Counted from the first letter of the stretch, positions 26,192-36,742 are shown. The stretch is DNA of 64,000 bases from Siccibacter turicensis LMG 23730 (GCF_000463155.2 NZ_AWFZ01000042.1:496144-560143); one strand, 5' to 3'. Program-made: numbers and translations. The notes: generated by a model from the sequence alone, not told the origin.

Positions 26192-28114
26192 ATGAGTGGT
26201 CTGTTGGCCCGCTTACGGAACGTAAGGATTGCGAGAAAACTATCAATTGGGTTTGGGGTAGTGCTGCTGCTGGTTGCTGTCGCCACCGTGCTGAGCGTGG
26301 CGCGTTTCAAAGAGATCCGCGACATCTATCAAAAAACCAATCTTATCTACAACATCAACATTGAAGTGTTCCAGGCGAAAATTAACCGCCTTAAGTACTT
26401 TTACGGGGATGACAAAGCCGGCGACACCATGGCCCGCTATGTGACCCACGCCTCGGCGCTGACCAGCGAAGCCAACGCGTTAACCTGGTCCGACCGCGAA
26501 GCGGCCATCCTCAACGATCTGTCCGGCCATTTACAGGCTTTCCAGACCGGCATTAGTGGGATGCAGGCTGCCACCGGCAAGCTGGCCGCTATTCGCGCCT
26601 CGCTGGACGAACTGGCCGCGCAGGATCAAACCGCACGCTATACCGCGCTTATCCGCACGCCGTTGGCTGACTCCACTCTCTCTTACGAGGTTTATGACCT
26701 GCTGTTTGCCATCAGCAACGTGCGCGATTACGCCTACGCGCTGCGCTACAGCGTCAGCGAGACGGCGCAGCAGGCGCTTGAGCAGCATTACCGCACCACT
26801 GAATCCGCCTGGACCGCGCTTAACAGCCAGCTTCCGCCTGAGCTGCAGACGCCGATGCAAGCCCTGTGGCAGGACACCGGCAAGGTGCGCACCCTGAGCA
26901 ACGACTACTACACCGCGTTTCTCGGGCTGAAAGCGGCGGAGGACGGGGTGAAGGTTGCGGGCGACAAGAGCAGCGCCTCGCTCAAAGAGATCATCGGCCT
27001 GGTGAAAGCGTACAACGATGAGCTTGCCTACGGGTCGGCGAACATCACCCTGATCATCGGTGCCATCGCCATTCTGATCGGCATTCTGGTGTCGGTGTAT
27101 ATCACCCGGCAGATTACCCGGCCGGTCCTGCACAACCTGGCGCTGGCCGAGCGTATCGCCAGCGGCGATCTCAGTTCGCGCATTGAGGTCGACCGGGATG
27201 ACGAGCTGGGCAAACTGACCGCGGCGATGAGCCGGATGAACGACCGGCTGCGCGGCATGATCGGCGATGTGCGCACCAGCGTCTCCAGCGTTTCGCGCGC
27301 GGCCACCACCATTGCTACCGGCAACAGCGATCTCTCGTCGCGTACCGAGCAGCAGGCGGCGGCAGTGGTGCAGACCGCCGCCAGCATGGAGCAACTGACC
27401 GCGACGGTGAAAAACAACGCTGACAACGCGCGTCACGCCAGCAAAATTTCGGCCGAGGCGTCCAGTACGGCAGCGCAGGGCGGTGTGGTGGTGCGCGACG
27501 TGGTGAAAACCATGGGCGATATCTCCGCCAGCTCGAAGAAAATTGCCGACATCACGGCGGTGATCAACAGCATTGCGTTCCAGACCAACATTCTGGCGCT
27601 TAACGCGGCGGTAGAAGCGGCGCGCGCCGGTGAGCAGGGCCGCGGCTTTGCGGTGGTTGCCAGCGAAGTACGCAGCCTGTCGCAGCGCAGCTCCCAGGCG
27701 GCGAAGGATATCGAGCAGCTGATCAGCGAGTCGGTATCGCGCATCCAGACCGGGAGCGATCTGGTGGCCCGCGCCGGGGAGACCATGGACCAGGTGGTGA
27801 GCTCGGTAACCCGGGTTAACGACATCATGGATGAGATCTCGTCGGCCTCCGAAGAGCAGAGCCGCGGCATCGAGCAGATTGCCCGCGCCGTCGGCGAACT
27901 CGACACCACCACGCAGCAGAATGCCTCGCTGGTGATGGCGTCCTCCTCGTCCGCTACCTCGCTTGAAGAGCAGGCCAGCCTGCTGGAGCGGCTGGTGTCG
28001 AACTTCCGCCTGGAGCACGGCGCGCGCACGGCTTCTGCGCCACCGGTTGAACGTTCCGCACCGCCGGCAGCCCGTCGTCAGGCGGTGGATGAGGAGAGCT
28101 GGACCACATTCTGA
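26192..28114 (+). CDS. Methyl-accepting chemotaxis protein
   Basis: 640 residues. The first transmembrane helix is near 20-38, followed by a periplasmic helical sensor domain to about 280, the second helix [23 protein letters not shown] to about 350, and the signalling domain with the conserved tip [20 protein letters not shown] and [18 protein letters not shown]. It ends in ESWTTF, resembling the NWETF-type CheR/CheB tether. The ligand is unknown. It is monocistronic, with GGGGGTACGGG upstream of the ATG. Confidence 0.94.
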   Translation: MSGLLARLRNVRIARKLSIGFGVVLLLVAVATVLSVARFKEIRDIYQKTNLIYNINIEVFQAKINRLKYFYGDDKAGDTMARYVTHASALTSEANALTWSDREAAILNDLSGHLQAFQTGISGMQAATGKLAAIRASLDELAAQDQTARYTALIRTPLADSTLSYEVYDLLFAISNVRDYAYALRYSVSETAQQALEQHYRTTESAWTALNSQLPPELQTPMQALWQDTGKVRTLSNDYYTAFLGLKAAEDGVKVAGDKSSASLKEIIGLVKAYNDELAYGSANITLIIGAIAILIGILVSVYITRQITRPVLHNLALAERIASGDLSSRIEVDRDDELGKLTAAMSRMNDRLRGMIGDVRTSVSSVSRAATTIATGNSDLSSRTEQQAAAVVQTAASMEQLTATVKNNADNARHASKISAEASSTAAQGGVVVRDVVKTMGDISASSKKIADITAVINSIAFQTNILALNAAVEAARAGEQGRGFAVVASEVRSLSQRSSQAAKDIEQLISESVSRIQTGSDLVARAGETMDQVVSSVTRVNDIMDEISSASEEQSRGIEQIARAVGELDTTTQQNASLVMASSSSATSLEEQASLLERLVSNFRLEHGARTASAPPVERSAPPAARRQAVDEESWTTF

Positions 28115-28216
28115 TTGCCTGCCACCCACGCGGTCCCGCTTAAAACGGGGCCGCGCTCCGCTTTCTCTCTCGCCCTGTACTACGCTTTGATCACACAACA
28201 AGAGCGGGGCAAGGAT

Positions 28217-29221
28217 ATGGAAACTAATGCGTTTGTCGCGGTCATTACCGGCGGTACCTCAGGAGTCGGGCGTTCTACGGCAACTCACTTCGCCGCCTCA
28301 GGATATGATGTCGCTGTCATTGCCAGGGGCGACGAGGGCCTGCGCCAGACGGTGCGGGAGCTACAGGATTACGGCGGGATGGTGCTGGGTATCAGTGCTG
28401 ACGTGGCCGATGCCCGGGCGCTGGATGAGGCGGCCCAGCGCATCGAGAGCGAACTGGGGCCTATCGGCATTTGGGTAAACTGCGCGATGACCACCGTCCT
28501 CGGGCCGGTTGATGAGCTGAGCGCCGATGAGTTTCAGCGCGTCACCGACGTGACCTATCTGGGGACCGTCAACGGCACCCGCGCCGCGCTGCGGCAGATG
28601 CAGAAGCGCGACAGCGGCACCATTGTGCAGGTTGGCTCGGCGCTGGCCTGGCGCTCCATTCCCCTCCAGTCTGCCTACTGCGGCGCGAAAGCGGCGATTC
28701 GTGGCTTCACCGACTCCCTGCGCTGCGAACTGCTGCATCAAAAAAGCCGCATTCGGGTGTCGATGGTGCAGCTTCCGGCGGTCAACACCACTCAGTTCAA
28801 CTGGGCGCGCAACAAGTTTCCGCAGCGCATGCAGCCCATTGCGCCCATCTACCAGCCGGAAGTGGCGGCGCGGGCGATCTTCGACGTGGCGATTGCACGC
28901 CGTCCGCCGCGCGAGCTGTGGATCGGTAAAAATACCGTGATGTCGATTGTCGGGAATATGTTTTTCCCCGGCGTGCTCGACCGCTGGCTGGCGCGGCAGA
29001 CCTGGGAAGGGCAGCTTGCCGACGAAAGCGAGCCGCCTAAACGTGAAGACTATCTCTACCGTCCGTTAACCACCGGGCATCGCGCCCACGGACGGTTTGA
29101 TAATCAGGCGCTGCGTAAAGCCGTGGCCGTCGACTCGGGCGTGGTCGGCGTCGCGGCGGTAGCGGTAACCGGCCTGTTGCTCGGTGGGCTGGTGCGCTAT
29201 CTCAAGCGCAGCCAGCGGTAG
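28217..29221 (+). CDS. SDR-family oxidoreductase with C-terminal membrane anchor
   Basis: 334 residues. A classical short-chain dehydrogenase: cofactor loop TGGTSGVGRS near residue 12 and active-site YCGAKAA near 155. The C-terminal third is unusual for the fold, with a basic linker and one hydrophobic helix SGVVGVAAVAVTGLLLGGLV just before the end, suggesting tail anchoring to the inner membrane. ATG at 28217 (after AAGGAT) is preferred over an in-frame start at 28115. Its end overlaps the convergent GH13 gene by 25 bp. Confidence 0.88.
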   Translation: METNAFVAVITGGTSGVGRSTATHFAASGYDVAVIARGDEGLRQTVRELQDYGGMVLGISADVADARALDEAAQRIESELGPIGIWVNCAMTTVLGPVDELSADEFQRVTDVTYLGTVNGTRAALRQMQKRDSGTIVQVGSALAWRSIPLQSAYCGAKAAIRGFTDSLRCELLHQKSRIRVSMVQLPAVNTTQFNWARNKFPQRMQPIAPIYQPEVAARAIFDVAIARRPPRELWIGKNTVMSIVGNMFFPGVLDRWLARQTWEGQLADESEPPKREDYLYRPLTTGHRAHGRFDNQALRKAVAVDSGVVGVAAVAVTGLLLGGLVRYLKRSQR

Positions 29222-30801
29222 CCGTAGCCGTTCAGGCGCAGGTGGGTGCCGGGGGCGTCATAGTTGTCATCCGCCAGCACCTCCTGCGCACCCGCCAGAC
29301 CTTCTGCCTCGTCGCAGCCAAACTCCACCGGCTGCGACGAGAGGTTAATAAACATCAGCGTCGCCGCATTCTCATCCCGATACCGCACCGCATAGACACT
29401 TTTATGTGACAGTGTCACATGCGTGAAGCAGTGGTAGTGGATTTCCGGCAGCTCGCGCCAGACGTGGACCAGCTCGCGGATGCGCTGCAGCAGCGAGCCG
29501 CTGCGCGCCTGCTGTTCAGCGACGTTGATGTGCTGATAGCCATACTTTCCGCTGTCGATAATCGGCGAGATAAACTGCTGCGGGTCGGCGCTGGAGAAAC
29601 CGGCGCCCGGCGTGTCATCCCACTGCATCGGCGTGCGCACCGACTCGCGCTCGGGCTGCCTCAGGTCGTCCCCCATACCAATCTCATCCCCGTAGCGGAT
29701 AACCGGCGTTCCCGGCAGGGAGAACAGCAGGGCGTGCGCCATCGCCAGATGCCGCTCGTCGCCGTCGAGCATTGGCGCCAGGCGGCGGCGGATACCGCGC
29801 CCGTAGATGCGCATCTCTTCATCCGGGGCGTATTTGTCCATCACGAACGCGTAGTCCTTGGGGTCGAGATCCTCCATGTCCAGCTCATCATGGTTACGCA
29901 GCCAGAAGCAGTAACCGCAGCGCTCCGGCGGCACCGGCAACTCTTCAAGGGCTTTACACAGCGGCGAGGCGTCTTCGCGGGCCATTGCCAGGAAGATGTT
30001 TTTGTTGATCCAGAAGTTGAGCAGCGTGGTCAGGCGTTCGCCTTCATCAAAGTAGTGCTTCATCTCTTCGACGCTGACGTCCACCTCGCCCAGCAAAATG
30101 GTGTCGGGGTTGCGCGGCATCAGCAGGTCGTGGAAGCGGTCGAACAGGGCATAGCCGGTCTCTTTCTGCCCGGCACCGGCCTGTTCCACCATGTGCGAGG
30201 CGGCGTCGATGCGAAAGCCCGCCACGCCCATGTCGGCCCAGTACAGCAGAATACGATCGACTTCGGCCACGACCAGCGGGTTGCTGAGATTCAGATCGGG
30301 CTCATGGTGATAAAACAGATGGCGGTAGTACTGGCCAGCCTCTTCGTCCCAGCGCCAGATGCTCGGCTCGATGGTGGGGAACATCGGCGCGGGTTCATTG
30401 GGTTCCGGGGTATCGGACCAGATATAGAAATCGCGGAACGGCGACTGCGGGGTTTTGCGCGCCTCCTGGAACCAGTAGGCCTGGTCGGAGGTATGCTGGG
30501 CCACCAGTTCCACGATCACCCGCATACCGCGCTTTCTGGTCTCCTCCAGCAGCCAGCGGATGTCGTCCTCGCTGCCGCTGCGCGGATCGACCGCCAGGTG
30601 ATCCACCACGTCATAGCCGTTGTCCCGCCCCGGCGAGACGTAAAACGGGTTGAGCCACAGGGTGGTTGCCCCCAGCGAAGCGATGTAGTCAAGCTTCTCC
30701 ACCACGCCACGTAAGTCGCCGTTGCCGTCAGCATTGGTATCGAAAAAACGCCCCGGATCGACCTGATAAATCACTGCATTCTGATGCCAGACTTGCCCCA
30801 T
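29197..30801 (-). CDS. Alpha-amylase-family (GH13) glycoside hydrolase, trehalose-synthase-like
   Basis: 534 residues with no signal peptide, hence cytoplasmic. GH13 regions are in order: VIVELVAQHTSDQ (region I), GFRIDAASH (nucleophile Asp), ILLGEVDVS (acid/base Glu) and WLRNHDELD (third carboxylate). The N terminus VIYQVDPGRFFDTNADGNGD and the compact C-terminal beta domain resemble the TreS/oligo-glucosidase subgroup. Substrate is not certain. ATG preceded by GGAGCGAACG. Confidence 0.88.
   Translation of the reverse strand: MGQVWHQNAVIYQVDPGRFFDTNADGNGDLRGVVEKLDYIASLGATTLWLNPFYVSPGRDNGYDVVDHLAVDPRSGSEDDIRWLLEETRKRGMRVIVELVAQHTSDQAYWFQEARKTPQSPFRDFYIWSDTPEPNEPAPMFPTIEPSIWRWDEEAGQYYRHLFYHHEPDLNLSNPLVVAEVDRILLYWADMGVAGFRIDAASHMVEQAGAGQKETGYALFDRFHDLLMPRNPDTILLGEVDVSVEEMKHYFDEGERLTTLLNFWINKNIFLAMAREDASPLCKALEELPVPPERCGYCFWLRNHDELDMEDLDPKDYAFVMDKYAPDEEMRIYGRGIRRRLAPMLDGDERHLAMAHALLFSLPGTPVIRYGDEIGMGDDLRQPERESVRTPMQWDDTPGAGFSSADPQQFISPIIDSGKYGYQHINVAEQQARSGSLLQRIRELVHVWRELPEIHYHCFTHVTLSHKSVYAVRYRDENAATLMFINLSSQPVEFGCDEAEGLAGAQEVLADDNYDAPGTHLRLNGYGYRWLRLR
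29406..29418. promoter_or_regulatory. matS site (MatP binding) candidate
   Basis: GTGACAGTGTCAC fits GTGACRNYGTCAC exactly and lies inside the GH13 gene. It is the second of three matches I found in the window. Confidence 0.82.
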
Positions 30802-31069
30802 CGTTCGCTCCTTTGCTCAACAAATAACCTTTAGTATAGGCGGAGCGAGGGAATTGCCTGCCGAAGAAGGTAGTGCGCTACGATTTTTGCCCGCGTCGGG
30901 CAGCGCGTGTCAGACCGTCCAGCTGAGCGTGATGCGCATTGAGCAGGATAGCGCTGTCGATTCAACCCGTCAGTTTCCGCTCGCTGCGCTATGCGAATTG
31001 CCAGCCGCTGGCGGAGGGTGTTGGGTATGCGGGGAGGTGAAGGGGCGCTCGACGCCCCGTAACAGAGGA

Positions 31070-31507
31070 TTAATTTGTCAGTTCTTGTGCGATTTCAGCG
31101 ATGGAGAGCAGTGCAACAGAGCACTCCTCGTCGCTTGCCAGGGTCGTGGTAATGAAGATGTGCGCTTTACTGTCGGGGGGAAGAAGAGTGATGCGGTAGA
31201 CCTGCCGGTAGAGCGCCCCAACCATGGCAAGCGTCTGCTTATCCAGGATCCTCGCACGCTGCAGGTCGCGCCGCTGTTTTTCATTCATCTTCATCGAGGC
31301 AACCAGCGTCGACGTTATTTTAGTGGAGGCAGGAAACGCGACCCCTGACTCGTTGAGCCGTACCTGCGTGATTTGTGCAGGCCAGTCCGTAATCGCCGAG
31401 CAGTCCGGCCCACTGTTTATTTCACCGGCCTTGATAGCTGCGGAAAATAAAAGGGCGCCTGTTGCCATCATTACTCCACGCGCAAGTCGCGATCGTTGCT
31501 GTCCCAT
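31070..31507 (-). CDS. Exported protein of unknown function
   Basis: 145 residues from ATG 31507, chosen because AGGAAG lies 5 bases upstream. The signal peptide is MGQQRSRLARGVMMATGALLF with cleavage near AIKAG. The mature part has two cysteines (PDCSAI and EECSVA) likely to form a disulfide, and a central basic helix KMNEKQRRDLQRARIL. I do not recognise a family. The preceding 268 bp to the GH13 gene hold only a GGGGCG/CGCCCC hairpin near 31041-31057. Confidence 0.7.
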   Translation of the reverse strand: MGQQRSRLARGVMMATGALLFSAAIKAGEINSGPDCSAITDWPAQITQVRLNESGVAFPASTKITSTLVASMKMNEKQRRDLQRARILDKQTLAMVGALYRQVYRITLLPPDSKAHIFITTTLASDEECSVALLSIAEIAQELTN

Positions 31508-31674
31508 ATTTTCTTCCTGATTTGTAATGGCAGAATAATACATCCCTGACTGGCCTGACCCGGTTCGGTAGTGGTATCCAGCGAAGAGACTACGCGGATT
31601 TACATAATCAGGATTAGTGTCAGGATTCTGGATTTACGGCGTAGCACGCGGAATGAAAAACAAGGACGCAGAGA

Positions 31675-31701
31675 GATAAAAGGGGCAACGACGTTGCCCC
31701 T
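31675..31701 (-). terminator. Rho-independent terminator of yncD
   Basis: On the minus strand AGGGGCAAC-GTC-GTTGCCCCT is followed by TTTAT. It lies 12 bases after the receptor gene's stop. Confidence 0.85.
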
Positions 31702-31712
31702 GAGGGAGAAGA

Positions 31713-33851
31713 TTACTCGAAGCTGTAGCCGAACGAGAGGCCGACGCTGTAGTTGCGTCCCGGGGCCGGTTCGAAGTAGCGCCCGTTGCTTTCGTTGACG
31801 ATAACCGATCCGGCGTATTCCCGGTCAAACAGGTTATCAACGCGGGTAAAGAGATCCACTGACCCCTGGCCGATCTGCCATTTGTAACCGGTGTTCAGGC
31901 CGACTACCGTCCAGGTCGGGGCTTTGGCGGTGTTTTCGTCGTCGGCCATGATGTCGCTCAGATAGCGCACGTCGCCGCCGGCGTACCAGCCCTGTTCCGG
32001 TTCCCAGCCCAGCGAGGCGAAGCCCATGTTACGGGCGATGCCCGGCATGCGGTTGCCGTTGCAGTCGGTGGCGCCGCACACGTTGCTGCGGTAGGTGGCG
32101 TCGATATAGGTCCACGCCATTTTCAGGCGCCACGCGTCGGCGAACTGCTGATCGAGACCCAGCTCGACGCCCTGACGACGGGTTTTGCCAGCGTTCTTGT
32201 AGCTGGTACGGCCGCCGGAGCTGCTGTCGGCCACGATCTCGTTATCGGTATCGGTCTGGAACAGCGCCGCGGTGAACAGGCCGTTGCCGATGCGGGTTTT
32301 GCTGCCGATCTCCACGGTATCGCTGGTGGAGGGTTTCAGATCGAAGTTCAGGCCGCGCTGACCGTCGGAGCGGTAGGAGAGCTCGTTGATGGTCGGGGTT
32401 TCAAAGCCGCGACCCGCCGCCAGATAGACGTTCCAGGCATCGGTCACCGCATACTTCAGCGAGCCTGCCGGCAGCCACTTGTGGTAGCTGGCATCGCCGC
32501 TGTCGTTCCCGTTCTGTGGCGTGATGTACTTGTCGTTGGAGTCAAACCAGATCGAACTGTAGCGCACCCCGGCATCCAGCGAGAGCTTATCGGTCAGCTG
32601 CCAGCTGGTTTGCAGGTACGGGTCCACGTTCCACATCAGGTTGCGCTCGTTGCGGCGCAGGTTACCTTTCTCACCGAACTGCGGCACGCCGTTCCGGTAG
32701 ACGAAGTTCTCGTAGCCTTTGCGGTTCTCGCTCATGTTCTCGTAGTTGATCCCGGTGGTGAAGGTCACCGGCACAAGCCACTCGTCACGGTGGGTCCAGC
32801 GGGTGTCCACGCCCTGATAGTGACGGCTAAGCGAAATCACGCCGCCGGCATGGGTCGGACGCAGCTGTGGGGCGATGGGGATCGACTGGTACTGGGTGGT
32901 TTCACGCTCACCGGCGTACGCCATCAGGCTCAAATCATCGTTCGCCGTCAGGGCGCGCTCATAGCGCAGGCCGGCCTGGGTCTGCTTGATGGTTTTGCGG
33001 GTGTTGTACTGTTCAGCACGCGGGGACTGGCGCGGGTCGGCCCGCCATTCGTCTTTAGTCAGTCCGCCCGGATCGTCCGCTTTGATATCCACGCTGTTCA
33101 ACAGCAGGGTCAGCTTGCTGGCGTCATCAAGACGCACGCCGAGTTTGGCGTTCGCCAGATTTTTACGCGCGCCGCTGTGGTCGCGATAGCCATGGGTGGT
33201 GAAGCGGGTGGTAGAGACCGCGTAATCGACGTCGCCCGCCTGGGTGCCGTCTCCGACCGCGCCGGTAGCCTTCAGGCCGTAACGCCAGCTGCCGTAGCTG
33301 CCGTACCAGCTGCTTGCTTCAACGGTGGGCGGCTGACGACCGGTTTCGGTGGTGACGTTCAACACACCGCCGGAGGCGTTACCGTACAGCGCCGAGAAGG
33401 GGCCGCGCAGCACGTCAATGTTCTCCACGCTGTTGATATCAATATTGGAGGTCTGCCCCTGGCCGTCCGGCATGGTGGCTGGGATACCGTCGACGTAAAG
33501 ACGCAGGCCGCGCACGCCGAAGGTGGAACGCGACCCGAAGCCGCGGATCGAGAGTTGCAGATCCTGGGCGTAGTTCTGACGGTTCTGCACCTGCAGGCCA
33601 GGGACCGCGCCGAGGCTTTCCGAGAGGTTTACGCGCGGGGCGGCGTGGCGCATGTCGTCGCCGTTAACAACGCTGACCGCAGCAGGGGTATCCAGCTCAG
33701 AGATGCCGCCCGGCGTGGCGGTAACCACCATGGTTTGTTCATTAGTGGGGCCGGTCTGGGCGGCCGCAGCGGCGCTCAGAAAGCAGGGCGAAAAGATGGC
33801 AGGCAAGAGCCATACAGAAAGAGGAACCTTTCTGACGAATGAGATATTCAT
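31713..33851 (-). CDS. yncD: TonB-dependent receptor YncD (PqqU)
   Basis: 712 residues: signal peptide, TonB-box-like segment NEQTMVVTATP, a plug domain (RINLSESLGAVPGLQVQNRQ-like, VDGIPATMPDGQGQTSN, LRGPFSALYGNASGG) and a 22-strand barrel ending in aromatic F-E (FGYSFE). It is very close to E. coli YncD, reported to import pyrroloquinoline quinone (PqqU). Divergent from yncE with a Fur-box-like site between them. Confidence 0.93.
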   Translation of the reverse strand: MNISFVRKVPLSVWLLPAIFSPCFLSAAAAAQTGPTNEQTMVVTATPGGISELDTPAAVSVVNGDDMRHAAPRVNLSESLGAVPGLQVQNRQNYAQDLQLSIRGFGSRSTFGVRGLRLYVDGIPATMPDGQGQTSNIDINSVENIDVLRGPFSALYGNASGGVLNVTTETGRQPPTVEASSWYGSYGSWRYGLKATGAVGDGTQAGDVDYAVSTTRFTTHGYRDHSGARKNLANAKLGVRLDDASKLTLLLNSVDIKADDPGGLTKDEWRADPRQSPRAEQYNTRKTIKQTQAGLRYERALTANDDLSLMAYAGERETTQYQSIPIAPQLRPTHAGGVISLSRHYQGVDTRWTHRDEWLVPVTFTTGINYENMSENRKGYENFVYRNGVPQFGEKGNLRRNERNLMWNVDPYLQTSWQLTDKLSLDAGVRYSSIWFDSNDKYITPQNGNDSGDASYHKWLPAGSLKYAVTDAWNVYLAAGRGFETPTINELSYRSDGQRGLNFDLKPSTSDTVEIGSKTRIGNGLFTAALFQTDTDNEIVADSSSGGRTSYKNAGKTRRQGVELGLDQQFADAWRLKMAWTYIDATYRSNVCGATDCNGNRMPGIARNMGFASLGWEPEQGWYAGGDVRYLSDIMADDENTAKAPTWTVVGLNTGYKWQIGQGSVDLFTRVDNLFDREYAGSVIVNESNGRYFEPAPGRNYSVGLSFGYSFE

Positions 33852-34013
33852 GAAATCAACCAGGTTAAGGGGTTCATACCGAACCAGAAAAAACGCGCCA
33901 TGTTAAAGGTTTTGTAAACTTATGAAAACATTAAGCGCACATTAGGTTAACCAAAGAAGTGTAGTGGAAAAAATTGTTAACGCCCGGCGGGTAAAACACT
34001 CCCCTTTTAACTG

Positions 34014-34032
34014 AATAATGATTACTATTCTC
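34014..34032. promoter_or_regulatory. Fur-box-like site
   Basis: AATAATGATTACTATTCTC matches the 19-bp Fur consensus at 14 positions by eye. It lies in the 273-bp divergent yncD/yncE interval, closer to yncE, consistent with iron control of one or both genes. Confidence 0.6.
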
Positions 34033-34124
34033 ATCCGCAAACAAAGGGAACAGGCCACGACCTGAAATCTCCCGCCGGTTCAATGTGATGCAGAAGAGTT
34101 TATTTCGTTACAAAGGGAGTAGTT

Positions 34125-35186
34125 ATGAAGTTTCGTCATCTGTCCATGCCCCGCGTTCGTCAGTCAGTGCTGCTGAGCGCCATGCTGTTCGCTACCGCCT
34201 TTTCCACCCAGGCCGCGCAGGAGATGCTGCGTAAACCGGTGGGAATGGGGGCCTATGAGATGGCTTACAGCCAGAGCGAAAACGCGCTGTTCGTTGCCAC
34301 CTCCCAGAGCCGTTCGCTGGATAAAGGCGGCGTGGTGTATCGCCTCGATCCCACCACGCTGGACGTCACCCAGCGCATTCATAACGATATCAAACCGTTT
34401 GGCGCCGTCATCAATACCAAAACCAATACCCTGTGGTTCGGAAACAGCGTGGACGGCATGGTGACCGCCCTCGATGCCAGAACCAGCGACGTAAAAGGGC
34501 GCGTGGTGCTGGATCCTCGTCCGCGCAGCGAGACCGTCAAGCCGTTCCAGCCCCGCCAGCTGGCGGTGGATGAGGCCACCAACACCGTTTACGTCACCGG
34601 CGTCGGGAAAGAGAGCGTGATCTGGGTGGTGGACGGGAACAGCATGACCCTGAAAACGACGATCGCCGATACCGGGGCGCGCAGCACCGCGCTGGCGCTG
34701 GACGCCGCCGGTAAGCGACTCTACACCGCGAATGCTGACGGAGAGCTGATCGTGGTGGATACCACCACCAACCGTATCCTGAGCCGTAAAAAGCTGCTGG
34801 ACGACGGGAAGGAGCACTTCTTCATTAACCTGAGTCTCGACACCGCTAACCAGCGCGCCTACGTGACCGACTCAAAACAGCCGAAGGTGCTGGTGGTCGA
34901 TCTGAAGAAAGGCGAGGTTGCCGCCCAGATTGACGCGCCGGAATCGCTGGCCGTGCTGTTTAACCCGGTGCGCAATGAAGTTTACGTGACCCATCGTCAG
35001 GCGGGCGAGGTTAGCATTATCGATGCGAAGACCAACAAGGTGACCAAAACCATTAAAACGCCGGTGCACCCGAACAGCCTGGCGCTCTCCGCCGATGGGC
35101 AGACGCTGTACGTCAGCGTTAAACAGGCATCATCTCGTCAGAACCCGGCCACGTCTCCGGACGACGTTATACGCATCGCGCTGTAA
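34125..35186 (+). CDS. yncE: YncE beta-propeller periplasmic protein
   Basis: 353 residues with a signal peptide ending STQAA, then repeated YVTG/YVTD-type blades (NTLWFGN, NTVYVTG, KRLYTANADG, RAYVTDSKQP, EVYVTHRQAG, QTLYVSVK) of a seven-bladed propeller. It matches E. coli YncE, an iron-regulated periplasmic protein that binds single-stranded DNA in vitro. Preceded by AAAGGGAG and followed by a strong terminator. Confidence 0.94.
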   Translation: MKFRHLSMPRVRQSVLLSAMLFATAFSTQAAQEMLRKPVGMGAYEMAYSQSENALFVATSQSRSLDKGGVVYRLDPTTLDVTQRIHNDIKPFGAVINTKTNTLWFGNSVDGMVTALDARTSDVKGRVVLDPRPRSETVKPFQPRQLAVDEATNTVYVTGVGKESVIWVVDGNSMTLKTTIADTGARSTALALDAAGKRLYTANADGELIVVDTTTNRILSRKKLLDDGKEHFFINLSLDTANQRAYVTDSKQPKVLVVDLKKGEVAAQIDAPESLAVLFNPVRNEVYVTHRQAGEVSIIDAKTNKVTKTIKTPVHPNSLALSADGQTLYVSVKQASSRQNPATSPDDVIRIAL

Positions 35187-35205
35187 GTCAGACGCCAGAA
35201 ACAAC

Positions 35206-35230
35206 AATGCCGGGCATGCCCGGCATTTTT
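35206..35230. terminator. Rho-independent terminator after yncE
   Basis: AATGCCGGGC-ATGCCCGGCATT palindrome followed by T6. It separates yncE from the convergent ansP. Confidence 0.88.
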
Positions 35231-35248
35231 TATGGCTTACGCTAAGTA

Positions 35249-36742
35249 TTAACGCGAGGTGTCGTCCGCCAGCTGCGACGGCGCGTTGCCATGACGATCG
35301 TCATGCGCCAGGCTGTGGATCTCATTCACGCGCTTGCGCACCCCGAACCAGCCGAGCACCAGCAGCACGGCAATCACCGGAATAGAGGCAATAGTGAAGG
35401 TGCCGTTCGGGTAGTCGAAGGCCATCAGCACCAGCACGCTGACCAGGAACAGCAGCGTCAGCCAGGAAGTGTAGGGCGCGCCCGGCAGTTTGAACGCCAC
35501 GTCATCGGCTTTCCCTTCTTTAATCGCTTTGCGCAGACGCATCTGACACACCACGATAAAGCCCCAGGAGGCGATGATGCCGAGCGAGGCCACGTTCAGC
35601 ACGATCTCAAACACCTGGGAGGGCACCAGATAGTTGAGAAACACGCCAATCACGTAGACGCACAGGGTGGCGACGATCCCGGCCCATGGCACCTGCTGCT
35701 TGCTCATTTTTGACATGAACTTCGGCGCCGAACCGCCCATCGACATGGAACGCAGAATACGCCCGGTCGAGTAGAGGCCGGAGTTCAGGCTGGAGAGCGC
35801 CGCGGTCAGCACCACCATATTCATGATGTCGCCGATATAGGGCACGCCCAGCTTCGAGAAGAAAGTAACGAACGGGCTCTGGCCCGCCTGATAGGCATTC
35901 CACGGCAGGAGCAGCACCAGCAGCGCCACGGAGCCAACGTAGAACAGGCCGATACGCCAGATCACGCTGTTGATTGCCTTCGGCACCATGGTCTGCGGAT
36001 CTTTACACTCCCCGGCTGCGGTTCCGACCAGCTCAATAGAGGCGAAGGCGAACACCACCCCCTGAACCAGCACCAGCGCGGCCATCAGCCCGTGGGGGAA
36101 GAAGCCGCCGTTGTCGGTGATCAGATGGAAACCGGTAGCGTTGCCGTCGAGCGGTTTACCGGTGCCAAGAAACACGGTGCCTACCACCAGGAACGTCACG
36201 ATCGCCAGCACCTTAATCAGCGCGAACCAGAACTCCATCTCGGCGAACCATTTCACGCCGATCATGTTCATGGTGCCGACGATAGCCAGCGCGCCAAGGG
36301 CAAATACCCACTGGGGAACATCCCCGAAGGTGCCCCAGTAGTGCATATAGAGCGCAACGGCGGTGATATCGACGATGCCGGTCATCGCCCAGTTAACGAA
36401 GTACATCCAGCCCGCGACGTAGGCTGCCTTTTCACCGAGGAACTCACGGGCGTAGGAGACAAAGCTGCCGCTTGAGGGGCGGTGCAACACCAGCTCACCC
36501 AGCGCGCGCAGGATGAAGAAGGAGAAAACACCGCACACCAGGTAGACCAGCGCCAGGGAAGGTCCGGCGATCTGCAGACGCGCCCCGGCACCGAGGAACA
36601 GACCGGTTCCGATTGCGCCGCCGATGGCGATCATCTGCACCTGGCGATTACCCATCGCCTTGTGGTATCCCTCCTCATGGGAGTTCAACCAGCGGCGTTT
36701 CGCAGCACGCTGCTCCGCCGCATTTTTTTCAGTGGTTTTCAT
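35249..36742 (-). CDS. ansP: L-asparagine permease AnsP
   Basis: 497 residues of the amino acid-polyamine-organocation family with twelve helices. HEEGYHKAMGNRQVQMIAIG, then GAIGTGLFLGAG, and HRPSSGSFVSYAREF are those of E. coli AnsP, which also neighbours yncE. ATG at 36742 has AGGAAAACAG upstream; a longer in-frame start at 36790 lacks one. It imports asparagine by proton symport. Confidence 0.92.
   Translation of the reverse strand: MKTTEKNAAEQRAAKRRWLNSHEEGYHKAMGNRQVQMIAIGGAIGTGLFLGAGARLQIAGPSLALVYLVCGVFSFFILRALGELVLHRPSSGSFVSYAREFLGEKAAYVAGWMYFVNWAMTGIVDITAVALYMHYWGTFGDVPQWVFALGALAIVGTMNMIGVKWFAEMEFWFALIKVLAIVTFLVVGTVFLGTGKPLDGNATGFHLITDNGGFFPHGLMAALVLVQGVVFAFASIELVGTAAGECKDPQTMVPKAINSVIWRIGLFYVGSVALLVLLLPWNAYQAGQSPFVTFFSKLGVPYIGDIMNMVVLTAALSSLNSGLYSTGRILRSMSMGGSAPKFMSKMSKQQVPWAGIVATLCVYVIGVFLNYLVPSQVFEIVLNVASLGIIASWGFIVVCQMRLRKAIKEGKADDVAFKLPGAPYTSWLTLLFLVSVLVLMAFDYPNGTFTIASIPVIAVLLVLGWFGVRKRVNEIHSLAHDDRHGNAPSQLADDTSR

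Noticed and set aside
30854-31348. 164-codon plus-strand frame between the GH13 gene and the exported protein gene
   Set aside because: It runs antisense through the supported minus-strand gene at 31070-31507 and has no convincing start. The 268-bp gap itself holds nothing I can identify apart from a small hairpin.
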